A DNA stretch of 64,000 bases from Welwitschia mirabilis (Eukaryota > Gnetophyta > Gnetopsida > Welwitschiales): the NCBI GenBank assembly GCA_051453625.1, contig JBOZIK010000001.1:156470494-156534493 (forward strand), in the 5' to 3' direction. Below the pieces are notes generated by a model. That model did not search any database. It was not told the origin of the DNA and saw only the letters and a list, made by a program, of their open reading frames with translations. Positions 27,660-38,399 of the stretch are shown in pieces. Each line of letters begins with the position of its first letter. Position 1 is the first letter of the stretch. A program made the translations under genes and the position numbers.

Positions 27660-29615
27660 CTTTTAATGATTATTTCCTGAAATTGTAAAGGCCTTGAAAT
27701 TTACCAGAAAATCTCCCACCTCTGGAATCTTTTAAAGGACTTTCTAGTATCTATGTGTTTTCTTTAAGAAACAAAGCTTAATTTTATAAAAATTATTATT
27801 TTGTATATAAATCTTTCTTAGTCCTTTATTCTGGTTCTGAGTATGGGTATAAAAAAACGATTGATGATCCTTTGGAAGCATGATAGCATTACTATTGTTA
27901 TGGAAAGTAACAACCACCTCACAGTTGATTAAATTTTTAATGATAAATGGAGAATAATTACCAATTTCTATGGACCTCACGAATTAGGTCAAAGACTTTA
28001 ATGCTTGCATCGTATTATGTTAGACTTTCCAAATATCATCATGGGTGACTTTAATCAGATCTTCAGCCCTCACAAGAATCTTAATAATTTTCCTAATCTA
28101 TCTACTATTGATCTTTTACTGAGTGTATTAATAAGTATAGATACAAATATCTCCCTTTAGGTGGTGCTTCCTGTACCTAAAGTAATCTTAGAGAAGACGC
28201 AAATATTGTTATCTATAGAATTGATAAATGTTTGATTAAAAACTCTAATGAGCATTTCTCCATCAAGGAAAAAGCTAGAATTTTCTCTGATCATAAGCCC
28301 ATAATCCTAATGATGAACTTCCCTTGAAAGAAATCTCTTTTTTGATTTGAAAACTCTTAATTAAAATATATAATTCATCAAGCATACCTAGAATTGTTTG
28401 ATGAAAGATACCTATACTTATAGATTGTTTCAAAAGATCAAAATCGTAAGACATGAGTTAATTGTTTGAAAGAAATAATTGAATGATTCTTTTAGAAATG
28501 TTAAGAATTAAGTATTAGAAGAGATAACTATCCATAAGCACAATCAAGATACCAATGCAAAAATAGGTTATTAAAAGAATTTTATTTCTCAAATTCATGA
28601 TATATCTTCTAAGAAAGGAACTTACTAGAAATAGTGATTTAGAATTCAATGGCTTAAATAACAGGACTATAATACAAAGTTCTTATTCTAAACATTGAAT
28701 AGACAAAGACAAAAGAATAATGTACAATGGAGCACATTTGCAATGCGCAATAAAACCAACACCCAAATTGCTAATTCTTTTATTAATTATTTTCAAAAGC
28801 CTTTTATAGAAAATTCGTTGATTTTAAGCAATGTTCCAATTGGCCCTCTCATTACTAATGAATAGAAATGCTACTTGAACCAAAGAGTTATAGAAGATGA
28901 AATCAGAAATACTATTATTTCAATAAAAAGGCAGAGCATTGGGCCTCGATGAATTAATTGTAGAAATTTATTAAGCCTTTTAGGATATTATTAAATTTCA
29001 TGTTTATGATGTAGTTCAAGAAACTTTTAGAAAAGGTACCTTCTGCAAACCATTCAATGACATACTTATCACCCTTATTCCCAAAATAGAAGATGTGTAA
29101 AGTCCTCATTCGTATAGGTTAATCAGTCTTTACAAAGTTTTTTATAAGATTTATACTAAAATTATTATAGACAGGCTTAAAGCACTCCTTCCAGATTTGA
29201 TTCTCTCTTCTTAGTCCAGTTTTCCTTCAAGTAGATTCATTCATAACACATCATCCTTACTAATGAAATTCTTCATCTGCATCATAGAAAAAATAAACTT
29301 GCAATGTTTCTTAAGGTCGATATAGCCAAAATATTTAACACAATTCAATGGAAAATAGTAGATTATGTGTTACAGGAGTGTGATGTACCCATGCCTCTTA
29401 AACATCTCATTTGCTTTTACATTTTAAAGTCAATATTTTCTACTATGTTAATTTAGAGAGATATGATTATTTCCAAGGTAGTAGTGTCCTTGGTCAATGT
29501 GATCCCTTCCCTCCCAGAATCATTATTTTCACGATGGATTCCTTAGCTAGGCTTTTCTTATGAAATCAGATATCAGCTATAGAATTAGCCCCCTCTCATC
29601 CCATTCTCTAGTTTG
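27660..29615 (+). pseudogene. L1-type LINE ORF2, endonuclease and reverse transcriptase (5' part)
   Basis: The endonuclease start reads NCKGLEIYQKISHLWNLLKD with ETKLN near 27,770. WRIITNFYGPHELGQRL follows near 27,950-28,000, and the catalytic block IIMGDFNQIFSPHKN near 28,035-28,080. The RT region starts with IKRQSIGPR near 28,920. It continues with TLIPKIEDV near 29,070, then SYRLISLYKVFYKIYTKII (the usual FRPISLCNV.YKI..KI.A) and DRLKALLPDLI near 29,170-29,205. RT then runs into the N gap at 29,616. The order endonuclease then RT without integrase or LTRs identifies a LINE, and the wording of the blocks is that of plant L1. Many stops make it inactive. Confidence 0.85.
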
Positions 29616-29746
29616 NNNNNNNNNNNNNNNNNNNNNNNNNNNNNNNNNNNNNNNNNNNNNNNNNNNNNNNNNNNNNNNNNNNNNNNNNNNNNNNNNNNNN
29701 NNNNNNNNNNNNNNNNNNNNNNNNNNNNNNNNNNNNNNNNNNNNNN
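29616..29746. other. Assembly gap (N run)
   Basis: 131 unknown bases inside the LINE reverse transcriptase, where the catalytic FADD block would be expected. Confidence 0.99.
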
Positions 29747-31176
29747 ACTCCTTAAAAAAGAAAGGTAGATACCTTGAAAGTTTTTCAATGTTTGCAAGAT
29801 GACTTCCTTCATGCCTATTTTGGGATTCCTTTTGATTCTGATTAGACTATTGATGATATTTAGCCTCTTTGGTAAGTAAAATTATGTCTTGATTGACTAG
29901 ATTAAACAGCAAATTCTTATCAAATATAGGGAAATTGTGACATCCTCTCTTCTCTTATCCTAATTAAGCACTTTTTTCCCTCTTTCTTCCTTCTTTAATA
30001 TTATTACCTAATAGACATATTAGAACATAAGACCAAATTCTTCTTACTCCCTTATTAGAATTTCTATATTCTAAGAAAGATAAATAATATGAATATTATA
30101 TTTATCTATAATTAATTTCTAGATTATTTTGGTTTACAAACAATAGCAATGTCATGAGTTTGTGTCCTCCATTTCTTCCTAAGTTTTTATCACATGAAAG
30201 ATATCTTGTAAATAGTTAAGGAGATGTAAACTTGTTATCAACATAGATGGATAAGTTTTAAGAATAATATCTAACTAATATAATAGGAGGTTATAACTTT
30301 AATTAATGGCATTCCAACTCAATATGCGGCCACCCTCCAGATGTGAGTTGGTTCTACTTTAGGTTTTAAACTATACAAACATGATTAGGCTCAACTTGAT
30401 AGGATTTCACTTTACCTCAATATATTCCTAATACAAGTAATAGGTAGTACGTGAGGTGGATGCATGTCTACAAATGACCCCCACTTCCTAGAAGCATCTC
30501 TGGATGGTGAAACGTGCTTCATCAATGTCAAGGGATCGAGATATTAAGTTGGAGTAAGTTCATACATGGGTGGGATAAGAGAGTGGTGATTAAATCCACT
30601 TCCAAAAGGGTATTATAAAAAAAATGCAATGCAACCCACCTTGGTGATGACATCCAAGTGTGGGAATGAATATTATTAGAATTATTTTAATTTAGTCCTA
30701 TTCAATAAATACACTAAGCATACAAATAATTCTAACTAATGTGAATATTTAATAGATTATTTACCTAGTTATAATAATTCTAATCATCATTTGGTTCATT
30801 TTATAGAAAAAAGCATAAAACGAAATCAAGCACACAAGAACATTTTTATATTCAAGATTATAATAATAAAAATCTAGATAAAGAAAATGTTCTTCTTTTT
30901 TATATCTAAATAAAGGAAATATTTTTTAATTTTTCTTTCAATAATAATAAAAAAATTAAAAGTGTATCAAATAACTTCTTAGTAATATACTTAAAAAACA
31001 CTAAAACATACCTGAAGCTATGTCAATCCTAGAAACATTCTTCCACACTCATATTACAATCTATATGGGTTGGTGCAAAGAAGGTAAACAAAAAAAAGTA
31101 TAGCTCCAACATAATTGCTAAAATATAAATCTTTATCCAATATTCATATGACTATATTATAAGTAAATTTAAGGGG

Positions 31177-31726
31177 NNNNNNNNNNNNNNNNNNNNNNNN
31201 NNNNNNNNNNNNNNNNNNNNNNNNNNNNNNNNNNNNNNNNNNNNNNNNNNNNNNNNNNNNNNNNNNNNNNNNNNNNNNNNNNNNNNNNNNNNNNNNNNNN
31301 NNNNNNNNNNNNNNNNNNNNNNNNNNNNNNNNNNNNNNNNNNNNNNNNNNNNNNNNNNNNNNNNNNNNNNNNNNNNNNNNNNNNNNNNNNNNNNNNNNNN
31401 NNNNNNNNNNNNNNNNNNNNNNNNNNNNNNNNNNNNNNNNNNNNNNNNNNNNNNNNNNNNNNNNNNNNNNNNNNNNNNNNNNNNNNNNNNNNNNNNNNNN
31501 NNNNNNNNNNNNNNNNNNNNNNNNNNNNNNNNNNNNNNNNNNNNNNNNNNNNNNNNNNNNNNNNNNNNNNNNNNNNNNNNNNNNNNNNNNNNNNNNNNNN
31601 NNNNNNNNNNNNNNNNNNNNNNNNNNNNNNNNNNNNNNNNNNNNNNNNNNNNNNNNNNNNNNNNNNNNNNNNNNNNNNNNNNNNNNNNNNNNNNNNNNNN
31701 NNNNNNNNNNNNNNNNNNNNNNNNNN
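31177..31726. other. Assembly gap (N run)
   Basis: 550 unknown bases within the insertion that splits the LINE. Apparent open frames across it are artefacts of the unknown bases. Confidence 0.99.
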
Positions 31727-32844
31727 ACACATTTAAAGTAAGCTAAAGAAAAAAGGTAAAAAAGGTATTTCTACAAATAAATACCACTTACAGGTAATTT
31801 AACATAAATTTACTGATAGAAACATATTTTTTACACTCAATTTCCCTATAAATTTTGTGATTATATATAACATTTTTAGGCTCTAAAGAGACATCATAGT
31901 TAAAAATTAGTAGTTAATTAATTATGAAGAAAAAAATAAATTATGGTAGTTTTTAGAAACTAGATGCATAATAAGATTCTAAGGATTTAATTTAAACTAT
32001 ATTGAAATTCTAAAAATATTATTTTTAAGGTTATCATTTAAGGTTAAAAAGTATGAAATTTCTAAAATTACAATCCTACTTCACTATACTAAAATGACCA
32101 TAAATTTTAAAATACTTTGAACTTTTAAATGATCCAGATGTTTTCAAAGACTTATTCAATATTTTACAACTTAGGATTCTCAATTTTGTAGATATTTTAA
32201 TAGATAGGTATAAAAACATAAATTAATTGCTTACTGCTATCTGCATTTATTTTCTAACATATTTTAACAAATAATTTTTTAAAAAATAATTACCCATTAA
32301 AAAAACTATAATTTTTATATTTTCAAGTTCATAACACAATCCTAAAAAAAAATATTCACTAATTTACTATGAGCCTTAGGATTTCCATGTAGGAGTACTA
32401 GCATAAAGAAATTTTCTAGGATCAAACTTTGCCCCTAATAAGATTGTCATAATGCATAATAAATAAAAAACATAATAATATTAAAATAAACATGGATACC
32501 CAAATTTCATTTTTTTCCATAGTGAATCTTCTAGTTACTTGTCCATAATAATCTATTAGTAATCCTCTATCACTAAGCATAATAGACCCATCATATTTCA
32601 CTATAATGTCTTTGTGATAGTTAATGAAAGGGAATAATATTTTATAACATAATTGTATAAAATCCATAAATACTTCCCTAATGCAATATCACATCATTCC
32701 AATAGAAACAAAAAGATTATATATACAACATGAGTAAAGATATTAGGTGAGAAGATTGGTATGGCCTTGATAGTTGAAGATTGATGAAAATCCAAGCTCA
32801 GAGTTCCTTAACTCCAGGCTTTTAAGCTCCAAGCTCCACAATCA

Positions 32845-32887
32845 AAAGAAGGAAAGAAAGAGAGAAAGAGAAAGAGAGAGAAAGAAA
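32845..32887. repeat. GA-rich simple repeat
   Basis: Imperfect GAAAGA/GAGA repeats, purine on the plus strand. It sits inside the 3.8 kb insertion. Confidence 0.85.
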
Positions 32888-33767
32888 TACAGTTTAAAAT
32901 AAATGAAAAGTATCTCCTCTTATAGGAGAGTAAATGATCTTTATATATAGATAAATAAAGGTACATAGCTCAAGTTCACATGATTTAGCATTGATAAGTG
33001 AGATGAGTTATAAGTGACATTAGAGTACAAAAAGAGATCACATTTATGACTCATGCACCTGAGTAATTCTCTTGCTTTAATTAGCAAGGTTAATTACATG
33101 CATCATTTCCTCATGCTAGCTCTTTTTAATCCTTCATAGGCTCATAAGTAAGCTCATCCAAGACATGCATCAAAAGAATAAATGCATAAATCTCAAAATT
33201 GTCATGTGGCATAATGAGAAAATCTCTTCAATTCCAATGTATAAAACAATGAGTATGCTCTGAACTATGTGCCCTTACACATCTCAAGAACATAAAAGTT
33301 ATGGTAGAGTAAATCTACTCATTTACCATTCTTGTTTCTAGGTAAGAGTTCATGTACTTATTCAAATGCTCCTTTATTTCAAAATGCATAAAATCTATCA
33401 ATCACATAACACAAGGAAGAAAATATTTATTTATAATATAGTATACGTATCACATTTACCAAGAATTTAAATAAGTAAATAAGAAGAAAAATATATTATT
33501 ATGTTATCTTAAAATTTAAATTTATGTGATTTTAATTCCTTGAATAATGGGATTATCTAATTTTAAATGTTTAGATAGATTTTCTCATAAAACCCTTCTT
33601 ATTTTTTTTCATTTTGATGGTAAATTATTAAAGTTACAAACTAAGGTTAATTAAAATGATATCTTATTTTCATAAGGAATTTAAATAAGGATAATTAATT
33701 ATTTGACCAAAATCTTAATATACTTAATATTCAAATAAATAAGGTTTTCAAAATATGGGATATGACA

Positions 33768-34475
33768 AAAATCCTATTTGCAAAATCTTGTCTAGTAAGC
33801 ATGATTATTTATCCTACCAGTTGCTTTCCTATATGCAATAAGTATGCTAGCTTGATAGATAATATTATCATATATTTTATTTGGTTGGGTGGAAAGTCCC
33901 ATAAGAGATTACATCTTATAAAATTTGAGCAGATATCTATGCCGAAAAAAGTAGGTGGCCTTGGAGTTACAAAAATTATGGACATGAGCAAATGCATCCT
34001 TACAAATAACTACTAAAGGTCTTTGTCAAATAATAGTATCTTTGAGTAAAATTCTTTAAAGAGGAATATGTAGATAAGAAAAGGTACTCCACTTTTTGGA
34101 GATACATGATTCACTCCATTAGAGAGGTTTGACCATGGGTTTTTAAAAATCAAACTCTTCCTATTCAAAATGGAAAAATAAGCATCTCAAAAATCTATCA
34201 TAATTTGTTTGATTATGACTACAGATAGAAGAAATTATGGAAACTAGGTATTCCCAAGAAAATTGATATGTTTTGGTGGTATATGTTAAAGGGTTACATT
34301 TCCATAGTGGATAAGTTCATTCAAAGGAACTTAAGAGTTGGTCAAGATCATCATATGTGTCATGAAGAAAATAAATCTCAGAATCAGCTTTTCATTCAAT
34401 GTTCTACTGTAAAAGATCTTTGGAAAAGCTTGAATATATCCCTCCCCATCCTCATATTAGCTTGAAAACTTTTTA
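33768..34475 (+). pseudogene. L1-type LINE ORF2, 3' part (RT thumb and zf-RVT)
   Basis: KILFAKSCLVSMIIYPTSCF continues the LINE where the first part broke off (usual form AGRV.LIKSVL.AIP.Y..S.F.LP). IDNIIIYFIWLGGKSHKRLH and PKKVGGLGVTKIMDMSKCIL follow, equivalent to I..L...FLWGG....RK.H and P...GGLGI.N....N.ALL. The zf-RVT-like block reads LGIPKKIDMFWWYMLKG, then CHEENKSQNQLFIQCSTVKDLW (shown in part) near 34,350-34,425. An 84-codon open stretch at 33,762-34,016 covers the first part. No poly(A) tail was clear. This is the 3' half of the element at 26.6-29.9 kb. Confidence 0.85.
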
Positions 34476-34649
34476 ATTCTTTCAGAAAAAATGACTTCAT
34501 GATCATTGATGCATGACTTATAGAATGGAAACATAGACGTAATATCATTTTTCAATAAGAAAAAAAATCTCTCTTTTGAAGTTGGAATTCAAAATCATTA
34601 AGTAGATTGGAGAGATAGATCAAATCCATGTCTACAAAGACTATGACAG

Positions 34650-35780
34650 TCCAAACACTGCAAACAGAATAGAGTTCAATTTACAGGGCAATACACAGCA
34701 GAGAGCATCTAAACTGTCCTGAAGTGGAGTGTCGGAACCATGCCAGAGCAGCCACTATGAGTTCAACGCGCAGAAGACATGGGAAATCTTTGATAACATG
34801 TTGTACTACTAAATCATGAACAAACCTAAGAGGCCTTCCAAGCTCCAGGATAGGACTCTTATGTTCTTAGCCTTAGAGGACATGATCCTAATCTTTTAAA
34901 ATAATTCTTCAAAAACTGAAATGGTAGATCTACTTACATAGGTAATAATCTTATTTACATTGATATACCTTGCATTAGTAATGCTATCTACACAGGTCGT
35001 TAAGATATTGAAAAGGGACATCCCTAAAGCATCTATAGTTTCTCATTTTGAAAGACTAATAGGAAAAACTTCATAGAAAATAAGAGGAAGCTACAGAAGA
35101 AATGATCTTCCACGACCCTTTGATGCTAGGGCTACTCTAATTATGGGGTATTTCACCTTGGAAGGACACTTTGACAAGATCAATGAGCTCCATTTCCACC
35201 TTCTTGTTGCTATAATAGGGGAATTTCAGTTAGAACTTTCTTTTTCTTCTTTCGATTATCTTCACTACTCTCACCAAACTTTTAAGGTAAGACATGCAAG
35301 GTTGATTTGGCTTTTATACTAGAGAAAATGTAGGTTGATGCAGGTATTCTAAGGTGGCAAGATATCCCAAGAGGATCTATCCAAAAACTACTATTGTGGA
35401 AACTGCTAAAGTACACATACAGTGATGAGGAGCACGGCCTACTCATGCCTACTAGGTGCACTAACCACATTGCAAAGACACAAACAAAACAGACTAGTCA
35501 AGAGGAGTAAGAAGAGAAAGCAGAGGAAGAAAAGGAGCAGCAAGAAGAAGAAAATGTTGAAGAACAGGATATAGAGCCCATGATTGTTACTCCACTTGTC
35601 CAAATCTCCACTCTCAATTATGTTCCTAGTGAATAGATTTTTGTTGTAAACCCCTTGAGGCATGCTAGTCTTGAGCCTATTTGTGATTGGAATTGGGAAC
35701 TAGGTTTGACAAAATTAGATGCTGATGTTTTGTGCATTGTATATCTGAGGAATTTTTACTATGCCTGAAAAAATAGATTT
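34650..35780 (+). pseudogene. Unclassified coding-like remnant, possibly a retroelement accessory ORF
   Basis: Composition changes abruptly at about 34,640 to less AT-rich DNA with some CpG. Broken plus-strand frames read RPFDARATLIMGYFTLEGHF with HFHLLVAII near 35,115-35,215. DIPRGSIQKLLLWKLLKYTY then DEEHGLLMPTRCTNHIAK follow near 35,365-35,475, then a strongly acidic E/K/Q-rich stretch near 35,500-35,570. This layout reminds me of the extra plant-specific ORFs carried by some LTR elements (plant transposon protein domain), but I cannot name it with confidence. Stops and frame changes mean it is not functional. Confidence 0.35.
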
Positions 35781-35840
35781 TAAGCTATATTGTATCTTTG
35801 TTACCTTTTGTGCTAATATACTATATCCATTTATCATTTC

Positions 35841-35884
35841 TTTTGTGTGTGTGTGTTGGGGGGGGAGGAAGGGGCGGGAGGGGG
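35841..35884. repeat. GT and G-rich low-complexity run
   Basis: A (GT)n run is followed by eight G and a purine stretch with GGGGCGGGAGGGGG. It could form a G-quadruplex on the plus strand but is short and probably just low-complexity sequence. Confidence 0.8.
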
Positions 35885-38395
35885 AATCAATGAACAGAAA
35901 TTTCTAAAACGTAAAGTTGTTTTTAATTCATTTATTTAATTGATGTATCACCTTGTTTTCATTTTATGTTTAGGTGGAATAAACCTCTTACATAATAACC
36001 CAAAACCCTCACTCATAACCTTACTAATTTCATCGCTAAGATCCTACCACTCTCAACCCGTACCAACCTTACCTTGCCACTTACACATAGACTTATTCGT
36101 ATCACCTTTAGTTCCTATAGCACTATCATCATTTTATGATCTTTGTTAGTGCTAGTTTTTTCTCTTCTAAGCCCTTACATCTCTAAACCTATTAACAGTT
36201 ACAGCTCCCATAAGTTTCTCTGTAAATTGGCATCACTATTGGTTTTATCACCTCTGCCTTTCTATATTTTTATAGCCTTCTCAACTGAAGCCATTAGGTT
36301 AGGTAGGTTTAGAAACTCCGATTTGAAGGGGGTGTTCAATTAGTTCCTATAACATTATATAATTACACATGTTAAGAATATGGGAATACTTTCATATATG
36401 AAATACTTCAGTGATGAGTAATAGCAAATTATATGGCTCTTTTTTTATGTAACTTTGTGTGATATTTTATAACTTTCTAACTTAATTTAGACATTGGGGG
36501 CAATATATAAATTGGTTTATAAGGAAGAAAAATTAGCACTATTTCTATAAAATTATAAAACAAAGAGTGGGGAACAAAGAAAGAGATATAAGAATAAAGG
36601 ACGTGTCAAAGAAAAGAGAACCTCTAAGGAGGATAAGTCCTATGCTTTCCAAAGGTAAGTCTTCTTTAAAGCTCATCAAATCTATGCATTTTTTTTCCTA
36701 TGATTCCTCTTCCTCCCTCTCCTAAGTCTTGGGACCCAATTTCTCTTCCTTCTGGGTATTGTTTTAATGTTTTCCCCCCTTCTTTAGAGTAAATAGAAAT
36801 TGGTATCCTCATTTTTTATTGAGATGGATGTGGTCTGACCTTTTCTCCTCCTCCTCTTCTTCTTTGTCCTTAGATCGTCCCACTTGTCCTCTTGGAACCC
36901 ACTCTTGACATTCATCCCTTTTTACCCTTGTGTTTTTCTTGTTTGTAATGAAACCTTTAGCTCTTCTATTCCATCCATCAACATGGAGAGGTTTACTATC
37001 GTTAACACAACAAAGTAGATCACTTATAGATGTGGGAAGAAGATAATTTTTCACATGCACTCATGCTTCTTTAAGCACATGAAATAGGAACTTGTAGATA
37101 TTGAATCTTTTCTCATTTTGTATGGTATAAATGAAATCTAGGAAAGGAAAGAAAGCATCTGAAACATGTGATGAAGGGAACATTTTTAATGATAAACCTA
37201 AACAAGGATAACTGATTTTTGAATAAAAACTAAAGTATATGTTTATCACTGGGCACATGTTACACATCAAGCTCCTCAGATAACAAGGCCAAGTCTTTTT
37301 CTAAGATGAAGGGATAGATATCAGGACTTGGAAGATCTAAAGCTTTAGCAATTAAAGAAGAAGTGATGGAAATATTAACATTTCTAACACCAATGAAGAG
37401 AGCCCTACCACGTAGTAGGAACACATTGGAGCAAAACTCCTTTATCTTCCTTGGAAAATAGATCTTTTTAATTTCTTACGAAATGTAGCTCCATCCTCTT
37501 CCTTCCATCTTTTTCACCTGTATAACGGCATGCTACTAAAGAAACTATCTAAATGACCCCTCCACGATGAAGTCTTCTGATCTACCAAACATGGTGGCCT
37601 CAACTAATAGAATTTCATGAAAAATAGATGGTAAGGTTAATGGTTTTGATGGAGGCACCAATCAAACTATCTAGGTAACGTTTAATAAGATTTTATTTAC
37701 TTCAAAATGGTAAGGGCTTATCTTTAGAACAAGAAGTTCCAGTGCAGAGGATGGGCCTAAACTATATTTTTATAGATCAAAGATGAATCTTAGTCCTTCC
37801 TAATTTCACATATCTAATCCAAATCATAGAAATACATTAATCATGATGTTTTCAATCAAGTATATGTAGAAGACACATGTTGCAACACATATGAACATAA
37901 CCTTAATTGTAGCAACATGTTTTGTTATGGAAGAGCCACACCATGAAAGCAATAAAAAAAAGGAATAGTGTAAGGTAAACAATGCAGAGAGAAAGGGACA
38001 TAACATCAATATAATTTTGAATCTTTATGGTAGAAGAAAATATCCAAAAAAATATATATATAATCATTGTGTAACAGTTTCACTTATAGTTGTATTACTA
38101 TGTTGTTGTATTCAAGGTACGCGACTGGTAAGCTTCTACGTGTTGACTACAAGATCATAGTTACTTGGTGGTTGAACTCATACAAGGGACTTTATTTTGC
38201 CAAGCACGGCCAAGCACACAAAAGATCTTATTGAGTTTGGTAAAGTTTCTCATAAAGGCATTTACCTTAATTACTTTTATTGTTTGAATCTCTCTTCAAA
38301 AATTTTATTAACATGTCTTCAATTGTCCAAAGAAAGTGCTTCGACAATGCTAAAAAATTTGGTCAGTCACATGAGAAAATGATTATCATACAAAA
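35885..38395. other. Intergenic DNA with a minus-strand coding-like scrap
   Basis: At about 36,800-37,460 on the minus strand, broken frames read KEFCSNVFLLRGRALFIGVR, then NISITSSLIAKALDLPSPDI and SFLIRNKVL-like residues. This weakly resembles the plant transposon protein domain of some retroelements (EFY.N......VRG..V.FS...IN.LLGLP). There is no intact frame. The rest of this interval shows nothing I can support. Confidence 0.35.
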
Positions 38396-38399
38396 TCCA

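Larger units (their letters stand above)
29936..33767. mobile_element. 3.8 kb insertion splitting the LINE, probably an LTR-type element
   Basis: LINE coding similarity stops at about 29,935 and resumes immediately after 33,767, next to the expected following block. The intervening DNA begins TGTGACATCC and ends GATATGACA, the TG...CA ends typical of LTR elements. It is flanked by GAAAT and AAAAT, a possible 5-bp target duplication with one mismatch. I could not see two matching LTRs or any pol motif, and 550 bases are unknown (31,177-31,726). It could be a solo or non-autonomous LTR element. A minus-strand open stretch at 32,422-32,667 has a hydrophobic C-terminal segment but no recognised family. 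Confidence 0.5.

Noticed and set aside
31152-31732. Long open frames across the N run at 31.2-31.7 kb
   Set aside because: Artefacts of 550 unknown bases.
32422-32667. 81-codon minus-strand open frame with a hydrophobic tail
   Set aside because: No family recognised, no codon or splice evidence, and it lies inside a probable transposon insertion; mentioned only as content of that insertion.
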